Positions 1 to 10,667 of a DNA stretch of 64,000 bases are shown piece by piece (position 1 is the first letter of the stretch; each line of letters begins with the position of its first letter). The translations under genes were made by a program, and so were the position numbers. This DNA comes from R-RK-3 sp963842775 (GTDB taxonomy: Bacteria; Pseudomonadota; Alphaproteobacteria; Rhizobiales; Rhodomicrobiaceae). The stretch spans positions 124,001 to 188,000 of the forward strand of contig CAWJHQ010000002.1 of NCBI GenBank assembly GCA_963842775.1. Direction: 5' to 3'. The notes beneath the pieces are model-generated. The model made no database searches. It had not been told where the DNA came from and saw only the letters and a program-made list of their open reading frames with translations.

Positions 1-150
1 CACCTTCGCTATGCGTCAAGCGCAATTTCCATGTCGTAAAATAGCCTAGCATAACGTTTTGACCAAATCACGCCCTTGCGAATGCTGCACTTATTACACG
101 TTGACCTTTGAATAAAGGCGGGCATTTGGCAACAAAGCTAATTTTCGCCA

Positions 151-1873
151 TCAGCTGCTCTCCTCCGTTGTAACAGGGCCTTTCTGCAACAGCTCGCCAA
201 AATAGGCGCCGGACAGCGTGCGATGCAGGAGGATCAGCGGAACTAAGCCCTACTGCGACGATTGTCAGCGCTGCCAATGCCGATCGTTCGAACTGCTCCT
301 GCGAGGCGAATGTGTAGATCTGCGTGGCGAGCGTGTCAAAGTTGAAGGGCCGCAGCAACAATGTCGCCGGCAGCTCTTTCATGGAATCGACGAAGACCAG
401 AAGCGCCGCCGCTCCGATCGCCGGCCGCAATAGCGGCAAGTGAATGGCCCTGAGCATTCCAAGCGGACTGGCGCCGAGCGAGCGAGCCGCCGCATCGAGA
501 TTGGGCGAAAGCCTTTCGAGGCCGGTTTCGATCGCACCCAGCGCTACGGCCATAAACCGAACCACATAAGCCATGATGAGGGCGAAAGCCGAGCCTGACA
601 GCAATAGGCCGATGTTCAGGCCGAAGTGGCTCTTAGTGAAGCCATTGAGCAGATTATCGAGTGCACCGAGCGGCACGACGAGCCCGATCGCGATGACAGT
701 CCCCGGCACGGCGTAACCGAGTGAGGATACGCGGGCCGCCACCATCACCGCCCGGCTCCTGCAAAGCCGCAGCGCCGCCCCCAGGATGAATGCAAAACCG
801 ACCGTGACGGCGGCCGCGATGAGCGCGAGCATCAGGCTGTTCCGGGCTGCGCCCGCATAATCGGATAAGCCGTATTGTGCCCCTTGCGCCCATGCGCCCG
901 TGACCAGCACCCCGAAAGGCACGGCAAATCCGGCGGCGACCGGCAAGGCACAGGCGCACGTCGCGAGCAGGGCCTTGCCTCCACCGAGGCGGTGCTCGGG
1001 CATCGGACGGTTGCCGCGTCCTGTCGCAAAGCGGGGCAATGTGCGGCCCAGACGTTCCAGCGCGATCAACGCCACGATGAAGACGAACATCACCAGGGCG
1101 AGCTGCGCCGCGCCGGACAGGCTGGAGCGCTGAATCCAGGCGGCGTAGATGCTCGATGTCAGAGTCTGCACGCCGAGATATTCAACCGCGCCGATATCGT
1201 TGAGACACTCCATCAGCGCCAGCGACACGCCCGCCGCAAGCGCCGGCCGCGCCATGGGCAACGCCACCGAAAACAGCGCGCCTGTGCCGGTGCGGCCGAG
1301 CGTGCGCGCCACTTCCAGCACATGCACCGATTGGAGGGCGAAGCTCGCCCTGGCGGTGAGGTAGACGTAAGGGTAGAGCACGGCAGCCATGATGAAGACG
1401 GCGCCGCCAAGCGAACGCACATGCGGGAACCAATAATCCTGATAGCTGGTGAAGCCGGTAAGATGGCGCAAGTCCGGTCTGGACCGGCCCGGTGTAATCG
1501 AGAAACTCGCCATAGCAATAGGCGGTGATATAGGTCGGCAGCGCGAGCGGCAGGATGAGCAGCCAATCGAACAATGCCCGTCCGGGAAAGCGGTACATGG
1601 TGACCAGCCAGGCCGTTCCTGCGCCGGCGACCAGGGTCAAGGCGGCGACGCCGACCATCAGCAGTAATGTTTGTTGAACCGCGTAACCCAGTGTCGTCGC
1701 GATGAGATGCTGCCACACGCCCGGCGCCGGTGCGAGGGCAAGCACCGCAATCGTCGCGATCGGCAAGAGGATGATCAGGCTGATGGCGATTGCCAGGCTT
1801 CGCAGAAGCCCATCCGCTGAAAATCGCCATCCGCGGTCATGCGGCGGCCGCCACGGCGCCGGCCTGGCACGCA

Positions 1874-1874
<1 letters not shown>
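151..1874 (-). CDS. Ferric iron ABC transporter permease (FbpB/SfuB type), two apparent frameshifts
   Basis: Inner-membrane permease of a Fe3+-type ABC importer, with two binding-protein-dependent permease modules (about 570 residues when frames are joined, the usual FbpB length). The N-terminal half is read in one frame (FLDYTGPVQ, typical of the family), the middle in another (SYQDYWFPHVRSLGGA, ARTLGRTG, then a second module with SMKELPATLLLRPF), and the tail LVPLILLHRTLSGAYFGELL in a third. One extra base near 1474 and one in a GGG run at 248-250 explain both shifts. The start ATG at 1874 overlaps the glyQ stop by one base, so translation is coupled. No iron-binding protein or ATPase gene is in view; they may lie beyond the left edge. 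Confidence 0.85.
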
Positions 1875-2929
<1,055 letters not shown>

Positions 2930-2960
2930 GGGAGGGCCGCGCCTAATGATCGAGGCGGAA

Positions 2961-2985
2961 CCCTAGAACGGAGACCGTTCCAGGG
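2961..2985 (-). terminator. Hairpin between gltL and glyQ, possible terminator
   Basis: CCCTAGAACGG and CCGTTCCAGGG form an 11-bp stem with one mismatch around a 3-base loop. It lies between the gltL stop and the glyQ start, where a terminator for the glt operon is expected. There is no clear T run after it, so it may instead be a processing or stabilising hairpin. Confidence 0.4.
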
Positions 2986-3031
2986 TCAAGCCGCGTAAGC
3001 CACCCGTGGATCGCTCTCCGCTTGGCCGATG

Positions 3032-3761
3032 TCAATGGCTGAGGATCTTCGACAGGAACTCCTGGGCGCGCTCCGAGCGGGGTTTGCCGAAGAAATCGTC
3101 CTTCAGCGCATCCTCGACGATCTTGCCCTGGTCCATGAACACCACCCGGTGCGCGACTTTGCTGGCAAAGCCCATTTCGTGGGTCACGACCATCATCGTC
3201 ATGCCCTCCTTGGCCAGTTCCACCATCACGTCGAGCACCTCATTGATCATTTCGGGATCGAGGGCGGAGGTCGGCTCGTCGAACAGCATGCAGATCGGGT
3301 CCATCGCCAGTGCCCGCGCGATGGCGACGCGCTGCTGCTGGCCGCCGGAAAGCTGGCCCGGATGCTTGTCGGCATGAGCCTTCAGCCCCACGCGTTCGAG
3401 CAGCTTGACCGCCCGGTCGCGCGCTTCGTTTTTCGACCTGCCCAGCACCTTTTCCTGAGCGATGGTCATGTTGTCGATGATCGTCATATGCGGGAAAAGT
3501 TCGAAATGCTGGAACACCATGCCGACGCGAGAGCGGACTTTCGGCAGGTTGGTCTTAGGATCGCCAATCGAGATGCCGTCGACGACGATCGCGCCTTTCT
3601 GAAAAGGTTCGAGCGCGTTGACGCATTTGATCAAGCGTCGATTTACCTGAGCCCGAAGGCCCGCAGACCACCACGACCTCGCCCTTGCTGACGCTCGTCG
3701 AGCAATCCGTCAGCACCTGGAAATCGCCATACCATTTGGAGACATTCTTGAGTTCGATCAT
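3032..3761 (-). CDS. gltL: Glutamate/aspartate ABC transporter ATP-binding protein, one frameshift
   Basis: ATPase of the polar amino acid importer, homologous over its whole length to E. coli GltL. Frame one gives the start MIELKNVSKWYGDFQVLTDC and Walker A GPSGSGKST; frame two continues from IKCVNALEPF through the Q-loop (MVFQHFELFPH), signature LSGGQQQRVAIARA, Walker B MLFDEPTSALDPE and the H-loop VVTHEMGF. The break is at 3633-3634, where the coding strand reads CGCTTGATC; deleting one T restores T-L-I-K-C. It is the last gene of gltIJKL and overlaps gltK by four bases. Confidence 0.93.
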
Positions 3762-4432
3762 TTGCGATAGCCCGCCTGCAAGCGCTTCACGATCTGTGAA
3801 GCGGAGAAACAGATGACGAAATAAACCGCGCCCGCGAAGAGCAGCAGTTCGACCAGCCGCCCGTCCCGGTCACCGACCTTGTAGGCCGTGCCGAAAAAGT
3901 CGGAGAGCCCGATCACGTAAACCAGGGAGGTATCCTGAAAGAGGATGATTGCCTGTGTCAGGAGCAGCGGGATCATGTTGCGAAACGCCTGCGGCAGGAT
4001 AATGCGCCGCATCGTCTGTCCCGGTGTAAAGCCGAGCGCCAGCCCCGCCGACATCTGGCCGCGCGGCACGCTTTGGATGCCCGCGCGGATGATTTCGGAG
4101 TAATAAGCCGCCTCGAACAGGGCAAAGGCGACCATCGCCGAAGTGAGCCTGATATCGCCGATCGCATTGCCGAACAGGCCGCGCAATAGCTGCGGCACGA
4201 TCAAATAGAACCACAGGATCACCATGATCAGCGGGATCGAGCGGAACAGGTTGACGTAGAGCGCTGCGGCGCTGGAAAGGATGCGGCCACCGGCGATGCG
4301 CGCGACGGCAAGCACGGTGCCCCAGGCGATGCCGAACACGATCGCGATCGCCGTGACCTGCAGCGTCGTAATCATGCCCTTGCCGAGCAGCGGCAGGGCG
4401 CCGGGGATGGAGGTCCAGTCGAAATCGTACAT
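3758..4432 (-). CDS. gltK: Glutamate/aspartate ABC transporter permease GltK
   Basis: One of two membrane subunits of the acidic amino acid importer. The 224-residue protein aligns with E. coli GltK: start MYDFDWTSI, NLFRSIPLIMVILWFYLIVP, SAMVAFALFEAAYYSEIIRA, then the EAA-type coupling loop around LALGFTPGQTMRRIILPQA, and FQDTSLVYVIGLSDFFGTA. Five hydrophobic segments are visible. Its start codon overlaps the gltJ stop (TAATG), which suggests translational coupling and equal stoichiometry of the two permeases. Confidence 0.93.
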   Translation of the reverse strand: MYDFDWTSIPGALPLLGKGMITTLQVTAIAIVFGIAWGTVLAVARIAGGRILSSAAALYVNLFRSIPLIMVILWFYLIVPQLLRGLFGNAIGDIRLTSAMVAFALFEAAYYSEIIRAGIQSVPRGQMSAGLALGFTPGQTMRRIILPQAFRNMIPLLLTQAIILFQDTSLVYVIGLSDFFGTAYKVGDRDGRLVELLLFAGAVYFVICFSASQIVKRLQAGYRK

Positions 4433-5172
4433 TATTGGGCTCCCCCCATATAGCCGGGCACGCGCGCCGTTCGCTCCAGCCGCCGCATGAAGAACATGAC
4501 CACGACATTGACCAGCAGGTAGAGCACGGTCACGGCGATGAACGCTTCATAAGGCTGGGCGGTATAATCGACGAGCTGCGCGGCCTGGCGCGACAATTCT
4601 ACGAGACCAATCGTGGTGGCGACGGATGAATTCTTGAAGATGTTGAGGAATTCGGAGGTCAGCGGCGGAATGATGATGCGGAAAGCCATCGGCATCATCA
4701 CATAGCGGTAGGTCTGCCCAAGCGTGAAGCCGAGCGCCAGGCCCGCATTGCGTTGGCCCGGCGGCAGTGAATTGATGCCGGCGCGCATCTGCTCGGCGAC
4801 ACGCGCGCTGGTGAACAGGCCGAGGCACACCAGCGCCGCGATGAATTGCTGAAACAGCGGATTGCTTTGTTTGAACGCGTTGCCCATCGAAGTGGGCAGC
4901 AGCTCAGGAATGACGAAATACCAGATGAAGAGCTGGACCAGCAGCGGAATATTGCGGAACAGTTCGACATAAGAGGCGGCGAAGGACGACAGGATACGGT
5001 TCGGAACCGTTCGGAGCACACCGACGACGGAACCCAGAATGAGTGCGATGACCCACGCCGAAAGAGACAGAATGACCGTCCATTTCAGCCCTTCGAGCAG
5101 CCACATCAAATAGGTCGTGTCTCCCGAGGGGGTCGTCGAAAAGAAGATGGACCAGTTCCAATTATACGACAT
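4432..5172 (-). CDS. gltJ: Glutamate/aspartate ABC transporter permease GltJ
   Basis: Second membrane subunit of the acidic amino acid importer, 246 residues, with the GltJ-type start MSYNWNWSIFF and the segments YVELFRNIPLLVQLFIWYF, CLGLFTSARVAEQMRAGI and LALGFTLGQTYRYVMMPMA (coupling loop). It partners GltK in the membrane. It follows gltI after a 188-base gap that holds a strong stem-loop, so its expression may be lower than that of the binding protein. Confidence 0.93.
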   Translation of the reverse strand: MSYNWNWSIFFSTTPSGDTTYLMWLLEGLKWTVILSLSAWVIALILGSVVGVLRTVPNRILSSFAASYVELFRNIPLLVQLFIWYFVIPELLPTSMGNAFKQSNPLFQQFIAALVCLGLFTSARVAEQMRAGINSLPPGQRNAGLALGFTLGQTYRYVMMPMAFRIIIPPLTSEFLNIFKNSSVATTIGLVELSRQAAQLVDYTAQPYEAFIAVTVLYLLVNVVVMFFMRRLERTARVPGYMGGAQ

Positions 5173-5227
5173 GGGGAGGGAGATCCTCAGGCGGGAGGGG
5201 ATGTCCGGAGCCAGTGAACGGCCCCGG

Positions 5228-5273
5228 ATCGGAGCAGGCTTTCATTGGCGGTCCAATAAATTCCTGCTCCGAT
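5228..5273 (-). promoter_or_regulatory. Stem-loop in the gltI-gltJ intergenic space
   Basis: ATCGGAGCAGG (5228-5238) and CCTGCTCCGAT (5263-5273) are a perfect 11-bp inverted repeat; inside the loop ATTGG and CCAAT pair again. Hairpins after the binding-protein gene of ABC operons commonly protect upstream mRNA or partly terminate transcription, so that the binding protein is made in excess. That role is inferred from position only. Confidence 0.55.
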
Positions 5274-5360
5274 TATTCAGGTTACGCATCATTTCTTTCG
5301 AAGGCGGGAGGGCCGTACCTCCCGTCATGTGATTCTCGAATGGCGGCTTTCGTAGAAGAC

Positions 5361-6257
5361 CTATTCGAAAGCCTTGTCGTTCGGCGATTTGAAGAGTGCC
5401 TTCATATCGTCGGAGAGTGGCATAGCGAGATTGAGATTTTTCGGCGGAATGGGGCTCAGGAACCATTTGTCGTAAATTTTCACCCCTTCGTCAGAACTCA
5501 TGACTTTAGCCAACGCCGCGTCCACGACTTTCTTGAAACCGGCGTCGTCTTTCGGCAGCATGCAGCCATAGGCTTCCTTCGATTGCGCGGTGCCAACCAC
5601 AGTCCATTTATCCGGCTGCTTCGCCTTGGCAATGGCGCCATAAAGCAGCGCATCATCCATCATGAAGGCGACCGCCCTGCCCGTCTCCAGTGTGAGGAAC
5701 GCCTCGCCGTGGTCCTTGGCGGAGACGATGTTCATGTTCATCGCCTTTTCCTCATTCATCTTCCGAATGAGGCGCTCGGAGGTCGTCCCGGCCGTGGTGA
5801 CGACGTTTTTCCCGGCAAGGTCGGGGAAGTCCTTGATGCCGCTGTCTTTTGCCACTGCGAGGCGGGTACCGATGATGAAGATGCTGTTGGAGAAGGAGAC
5901 CTGCTTCTGCCGCTCGGTATTGTTCGTGGTCGAGCCGCATTCAATGTCGACGGTGCCGTTCTGAATGAGCGTGATCCGGTTGGCGGAGGTAACCGGCATG
6001 AGCTTGATATCGATCTTGTCGAGCTTGAGTTCGGCTTTGATGGCGTCAACCGCCTTCAGCATCAGCTCTTGGGAATAGCCGATGACCTCCTGATTGTCGT
6101 TATAATAGGAGAACGGCACGGACGATTCACGATGTCCCAGGGTGATGGAGGCGGAGTCCTTGATTTTCTTTAGTGTCGGGGAGTCCTGGGCGAGGGAAGG
6201 CGTCGAAGCCAATACCGCGCTAGCGGCAAAAGCGCCCAAAAGGCTCAAGAGTTTCAT
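5361..6257 (-). CDS. gltI: Glutamate/aspartate ABC transporter periplasmic binding protein
   Basis: Periplasmic receptor that captures acidic amino acids for GltJKL. From ATG 6257 the protein is 298 residues with a clear Sec signal peptide (MKLLSLLGAF to about TPSLAQ). SBP family 3 features follow: ITLGHRESSVPFSYY, GYSQELMLKAVDAIK, NGTVDIECGSTTNNTERQKQ (the Arg/Thr ligand region) and GRAVAFMMDDALLYG. The start is fixed by GGAGG five bases upstream; an upstream in-frame ATG would destroy the signal peptide. First gene of gltIJKL. Confidence 0.95.
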   Translation of the reverse strand: MKLLSLLGAFAASAVLASTPSLAQDSPTLKKIKDSASITLGHRESSVPFSYYNDNQEVIGYSQELMLKAVDAIKAELKLDKIDIKLMPVTSANRITLIQNGTVDIECGSTTNNTERQKQVSFSNSIFIIGTRLAVAKDSGIKDFPDLAGKNVVTTAGTTSERLIRKMNEEKAMNMNIVSAKDHGEAFLTLETGRAVAFMMDDALLYGAIAKAKQPDKWTVVGTAQSKEAYGCMLPKDDAGFKKVVDAALAKVMSSDEGVKIYDKWFLSPIPPKNLNLAMPLSDDMKALFKSPNDKAFE

Positions 6258-6700
6258 AGTACCTCCGATTGGATTCAGTAGGGGTTCCCGAGGGGATATT
6301 ATCCAGTTGGCCAATCATGTGATAGTGGAAGCTTCTCAACTTTTTTCAAATCCGTAGCCGGCGTGCCGTCGGGGTACACTCATCGCTCCGGGCGCGGAAT
6401 AACCGCGCACAGCCCCTGACAGCTGCTGTCTGTCGCGGTGACCGGCAGACGCAACGACGGACCGATGCGCGATCGCGGGTGACCGGTCGATCGCCCCCTC
6501 CAGCACCCTGAGCTACGCACAAACCCATAAATACCGGCGGGATTTGACCGCTGGGTGCGGCTCGTTACGCAACATTCCGGAAAAAGCGGCTTCCAAACCG
6601 CAGCCTGTCTCGTCAGGAGTTCCAAGTCGCCAGCGTTCCTCGTAATCGTCACGGCGTCGCATCGGGACGTGGGTAGGCCGGTGAAGAACGGGAGGAAGAA
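6258..6700. other. Divergent intergenic region, no gene seen
   Basis: This 443-base gap separates gltI (minus) from the DUF817 gene (plus), so it should hold both promoters. The part next to gltI is AT-richer; from about 6360 it is GC-rich. Open frames across it are short or antisense shadows without ribosome sites, and no convincing operator was seen. Confidence 0.5.
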
Positions 6701-7567
6701 TTGAGCTGGCTGTGTATCTTTCTTGAATGGGAGAGAAAGCTGGGCGCCCTGGCCGCCGCCAACGGCCGGATCTCCTCCGCCTTTTACGAATTTTTGCGGT
6801 TCGGTCTGAAGCAGGCCTGGGCCTGTCTCTTCGGCGGTACGATGCTGGCACTGCTGCTCGGCACCCATTTCCTCTATCCCGAGAAGATGCCCGTCGCACG
6901 CTACGATTTTCTCACCATCGCCGCGCTGGCCGTTCAGCTTGTCTTCATCATACTGAAGCTGGAAACCCGCGAGGAGGCTGCGGTGATATTCCTTTTTCAT
7001 CTTACCGGCACGGTGATGGAGATCTTCAAGACCGCGATGGGCTCGTGGGTTTATCCCGAGGAAAGTCTCCTGCGGGTTGGGGGAGTGCCGCTGTTCACCG
7101 GATTCATGTATGCTTCGGTTGGGAGCTACATTGCGCGAGCCTGGCGCCTCTTCGACTTCCGCTTCACCGGCCATCCGCCCTTATCGGCGACGGCGCTACT
7201 CGCGCTCATGATTTATGTGAATTTTTTTACACACCATTATGTCCTCGACATGCGCCTCGCCCTTTTCCTCCTTGCAGCTCTGCTGTTCGGCCCGGCATGG
7301 GTGCATTTCCGTGTATGGCGCGAGCACCGGCGTATGCCGCTTCTCCTTGGCCTCGGTCTGGTGACGGTGTTCATCTGGCTTGCCGAAAACATCGGCACCT
7401 TTGCCAGAGCGTGGGTTTACCCGGCTCAGGCGCACGGCTGGACACATGTTCCCGTTGCAAAGCTGGGCTCGTGGTTTCTGCTCATGCTGATCAGCTATGT
7501 CATGGTAAGTGCAGTAAACCGTTTGCTCGCGCCCCGCAGCCGTGCAGCGACGGGCGACGCGATCTGA
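6701..7567 (+). CDS. DUF817 family integral membrane protein (YoaT-like)
   Basis: Polytopic membrane protein of 288 residues, function unknown. About seven to eight hydrophobic segments are visible, and it carries family-typical stretches such as FHLTGTVMEIFKTAMGSW, YPEESLLRVGGVPLFTGFMY and IWLAENIGTFARAWVYP, which match the DUF817/YoaT family as I know it. The start is TTG at 6701, supported by GGAGG six bases upstream (6691-6695). It stands alone, divergent from gltI. Confidence 0.8.
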   Translation: MSWLCIFLEWERKLGALAAANGRISSAFYEFLRFGLKQAWACLFGGTMLALLLGTHFLYPEKMPVARYDFLTIAALAVQLVFIILKLETREEAAVIFLFHLTGTVMEIFKTAMGSWVYPEESLLRVGGVPLFTGFMYASVGSYIARAWRLFDFRFTGHPPLSATALLALMIYVNFFTHHYVLDMRLALFLLAALLFGPAWVHFRVWREHRRMPLLLGLGLVTVFIWLAENIGTFARAWVYPAQAHGWTHVPVAKLGSWFLLMLISYVMVSAVNRLLAPRSRAATGDAI

Positions 7568-7740
7568 CGAGCACAACAACGGCTGGTTCTCATCCGTGGT
7601 TCGAGACGTGCAAGAAAGGCGAGCGACGTGGTCGCGATGGCTGGCTGCGGGCACTGTCGAAAAAGGAAGTGTACTGCGGAACCTTTATGCGTCTGAGCCT
7701 ATTAAGGCTCGCATAGGTATGGGCATTAGGGAAGTCGATC

Positions 7741-8134
7741 GTGTGCACGCATGAACCGCGACCATTCGCGGGATATAAATTTCTCATTATCGAAGACGAA
7801 ATGATGCAGGCTTGGCGCGTCGGCGACATCGTCGCGGAGCTCGGCGGCACGGTCGGCCAAATTGCCTTCAGCTATGACCAAGGCATGGATGCGCTAAAGA
7901 GGGCGGACTGGGATTGTGCCATTGTGGACATCAACCTGAATGGCGAGCCGGTATTCCCATTGGTTGAGATTGATGGAACAGGCGGGCATTCCTTTCGTCT
8001 ATTGCAGCGCTTACGTCGACGCGCTTCTCGACGTCTATCCAGAAGCCGCGTCGACGGTGCGTGTCAGCAAGCCTGCGACGATTGAAAAATTGAGGGATGC
8101 CGTGCTCCTCGTCCTGAAGCCTCGCAGGGGCTGA
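7741..8134 (+). CDS. Single-domain response regulator (CheY-like receiver), one frameshift
   Basis: Stand-alone receiver domain of about 130 residues. The first frame from GTG 7741 (AGGGAAG upstream) gives FLIIEDEMM with the acidic pair and WDCAIVDINLNGE with the phosphoacceptor Asp63; the second frame gives GIPFVYCSAY and the switch Lys in RVSKPATIEKL. The frames join near 7969 if one base is removed. No output domain and no kinase adjoin it; such rhizobial receivers often act as phosphate sinks or with a distant kinase. The hybrid kinases at 40.8 and 57.2 kb carry their own receivers. Confidence 0.75.
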
Positions 8135-8320
8135 TGGCTGCAGCGGCGCCGTTGCGTGGCGGAGTACTAACCGGCGCCTATTGGCTCGGCTGATCGCGAA
8201 TCAAGAGGATGCGGAGGATCACGCCGTCGGCTTCGTCCATCGGCTCCCGGCACAAAGTCGCGGTGACGAAATAGGAAGTGAAAAGTGAGAGCTGGCTTTG
8301 GTGCTTATCGTTGAATTTGT

Positions 8321-8397
8321 TGGTCGGAGTGAGAGGATTTGAACCTCTGACCCCCTGCTCCCGAAGCAGGTGCGCTACCAGGCTGCGCTACACTCCG
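8321..8397 (-). tRNA. tRNA-Pro (anticodon CGG)
   Basis: On the minus strand the acceptor arms CGGAGTG and CACTCCG pair, the D-arm is GCGC/GCGC, the anticodon stem CCTGC/GCAGG encloses TTCGGGA (anticodon CGG), and the T-arm AGAGG/CCTCT encloses TTCAAAT. The 3' CCA is encoded (8321-8323), giving 77 bases. Its 3' end faces lower coordinates. It marks the left edge of the accessory region. Confidence 0.97.
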
Positions 8398-9181
8398 ACA
8401 TGAGGAAACGCCTTATCCCATAGCGATTTTAGAGGCGCAAGTCCTAAACAGTTCCGAAGACAAATCAGAACAAAACGAACACGAAGGGGAATCTGTCCCG
8501 GAACTGTACTGGACACGTTTCGCAGCGTTCGCAGTTGTTCTCCCAATCGCGTTTGTTGCACCGCTCCCGGTATGCGTTATCCATCGGGCAGAAGCGCCGG
8601 ACGCTTCGCGGATTGCGGGCCCTGTCCGCTCGCTCAATCATGACGAGAGTGACCAACTCGGAAATGATACGGCACGGCCATGGAGCATTTGAAAAACAGT
8701 CAAAATTTATCAAGTTGTCTTACCAAGACCGATCAGCGCCAACCGATTTCAATCGACATCAAAATACCCACACAAGCAACGCTGAGGGTGACAGCGTTGT
8801 CATAGCGAAGGCGCAAAATCGATTTGCGGCGCGTACGGGTGCGGGTCTGCTATTCCGTGCCCGAGACGGCCACACTACTACTTGTAGCCGAGGGAACGAC
8901 AAGAGCTTGGCTGCGGGCTGCCTGCGCTGAATCGCAACCGGCCAACGCTGATCTAAAAGCGTGGCTTCAAGAGCGCCAGATCACTCCTAGACGCGATCGG
9001 GCGGCGACACCAGAGCGCACAGGAGCGGCACGAGCAACTCCAAGCCGTTCGCACCCTCCTCGACAGACTGACATCGCGCGAAGCAGTTGTCCCGATCCGG
9101 GCACTCAGTTCCCGCAATCTTCATCACCGGCAAAGACAGTGAGACCACCCGCCGTGCGGCAACGGCAACCGGATGTGTTAA
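8398..9181. other. Gene-poor stretch beside tRNA-Pro
   Basis: No confident gene in 780 bases. On the minus strand a Cys-rich frame from ATG 8641 to a stop at 8465 (58 residues, with NCERCETCPVQFR) could be a small protein but has no good ribosome site. On the plus strand near 8987-9145 a short frame reads LLDAIG-like and QAVRTLLDRLTSREAVV, weakly like the linker of FixJ-type regulators; it may be a decayed remnant. Confidence 0.35.
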
Positions 9182-9532
9182 TTAGCCTCCTTGAAGCATC
9201 ACCATGAGCTGTATGAGACGCATCGAGATCAACACGTACACTCCCACCAAGGCAATTCTTAGAGCCAAGGAACTTCCTAATCTGGTCAATTTGCGCAATC
9301 CGTCGAAAAAGTTCAGTGCGACCAGGACAAAACCGATTGCCCCCACAGAAAAGCCGGTAAGTTTCAAATTCAATACTCCGAATACTTCACGATTTGATCC
9401 GTCTCTGATAGCGTAAGAACCGGCTGCTATGATGACGGTGGCCATAACGAGATTTCTGACATGGGCAAATATCGCTTCGATGCCATTTTCATCAAACAGC
9501 TTCGTGTTTAGCCAGCGCCTAATATCGGACAT
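9182..9532 (-). CDS. Small membrane protein, unknown function
   Basis: A 116-residue protein starting MSDIRRWLNTKLF with three hydrophobic segments (VMATVIIAAGSYAI, LTGFSVGAIGFVLVALNFF, LALRIALVGVYVLISMRLI). I do not recognise the family. Its start lies inside the end of the truncated AspT-like frame upstream, so the two may be translationally coupled or brought together by a deletion. Base composition is AT-richer than in the core genes of the window. Confidence 0.55.
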   Translation of the reverse strand: MSDIRRWLNTKLFDENGIEAIFAHVRNLVMATVIIAAGSYAIRDGSNREVFGVLNLKLTGFSVGAIGFVLVALNFFDGLRKLTRLGSSLALRIALVGVYVLISMRLIQLMVMLQGG

Positions 9533-9843
9533 CTTTCACCCAAGACTATTGCAAGACCAACCTGCAGGACTGCGATAGAGGCGCGTTTCCATAGCAAACG
9601 AAAGAATTGCAGTCCCACCTTGTACCCCGTGGTGAAGAGGAAGAGATCGAAGAAGATCGCCTTCACGGCGCCCGGGACCTTAATGTCGGGCTGCCCAATC
9701 AGAACCCCGGCCAGGAGCGTCCCGACGACTATCCCGAGGCTAAAGCTTCCAAACCTGACGCGGCCGATCAGGAAGCCGATAGCGAGCGTGAGGAAGATCG
9801 CCAGCTCTGGATTGTTTTGAAGCGCCCGTACGAAAAAGTCCAT
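9508..9843 (-). pseudogene. Truncated AspT-type aspartate:alanine exchanger, N-terminal part only
   Basis: The first 80 residues (MDFFVRALQNNPELAIFLTL, then GFLIGRVRFGSFSLGIVVG, FLFTTGYKVG) match the N-terminal membrane domain of AspT/YidE exchangers, which are normally about 560 residues. The frame stops at 111 residues after an unrelated hydrophobic tail. ATG 9843 has GGAGG upstream. The end of homology near 9605 looks like a deletion or recombination joint. A small functional protein cannot be excluded, but a complete exchanger is not encoded. Confidence 0.7.
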
Positions 9844-10667
9844 CTTCGGCTCCTCCGGTAACTGCGATGAACCAGGCACAGGGTGTCGGCTGCACTTTCG
9901 GATTATCGGCAGCCGAAGCCGGACCATCCGTGAGAGCGGGATACGAGAAGAACTCCGAACCCCATTAGATCCTTTCAGATCCACGACGGACTCCCTCTTC
10001 TCCTTTCTAACCTCACCTAACTGCCACCAGCGCCGGGCAGGACGCCACGTAGCGCCACGTTGACATAGGTCACGACGCGCCCTTCCTTTTTCTCGAAGCG
10101 CGGATCGACCATCGCCAATCCGAAACGCTTCTGAGTTTCTGGCGTCATGCCACTGTCCCGGCAATCGGCGCAGTAGCACGCATATTCGGGAATGCCGCCA
10201 CGAACGGCTTCGCCGGAAGTGGTCTTGCAGTGTGGTTTTGCCGTTCGTGGCAGGACGCGTTGCCATCATTGGTCCGTGCGCTGGCGCTGCAATGACGTGG
10301 GGCGTGGGATTTGCCGTGATAGCATTGGCGTAGGGCCCTGCAACTACTCGCCCCGGCCCCCGGATGGGGATTTTGCGTCGCACAACAGCCGGTCCGGGTG
10401 TCACATCCGGGGGCTCGCCGTTAAGCCGTTATCGAAGTCTGTTGGCGTGTCCGTTCTAATGCCGGGCGATTTCTTCACACCTGCCGAGCCAGACGTCACC
10501 CCCTGCCGAGCATGTACTCGATCATCAATGCGAGGCCTGCGCGACAGGCGCCCGCCTGCGGATCACGGCTTGTCTCCGGTCGCTCCGGGCGCACTCACGC
10601 GCGGCGTCGCCTGGTCATGGCCGTGACCCTGAACTTCCGCCGCGCGCCTGCTCATGCTTGCGGGAGG
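9844..10667. other. Intergenic stretch with an unassigned minus-strand fragment
   Basis: No complete gene. On the minus strand, ending at a stop at 10017, about 75 codons read like genuine protein (EYACYCADCRDSGMTPETQK, then AMVDPRFEKKEGRVVTYVNV) but no start with a ribosome site was found; I do not recognise it. The rest, GC-rich and without coherent frames, is probably decayed sequence. Confidence 0.4.

Noticed and set aside
68..149. 27-codon frame after the iron permease (MAKISFVAKC)
   Set aside because: Starts at the permease stop by overlap, but no signal, family or continuation; too short to support.
875..1528. 217-codon plus-strand open frame
   Set aside because: Antisense to the iron permease, Arg/His-rich composition typical of a high-GC shadow frame, no ribosome site.
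8187..8320. Minus-strand codons downstream of tRNA-Pro (SLFTSYFVTATLCREPMDEA)
   Set aside because: Protein-like for about 45 residues, but open into the tRNA and without a start; possibly a trace of an integrated gene, not supportable as a feature.
8824..9207. 127-codon plus-strand frame, and a nearby FixJ-linker-like frame
   Set aside because: Low-complexity Arg/Ala/Thr composition and no start; the FixJ likeness covers only about 30 residues.
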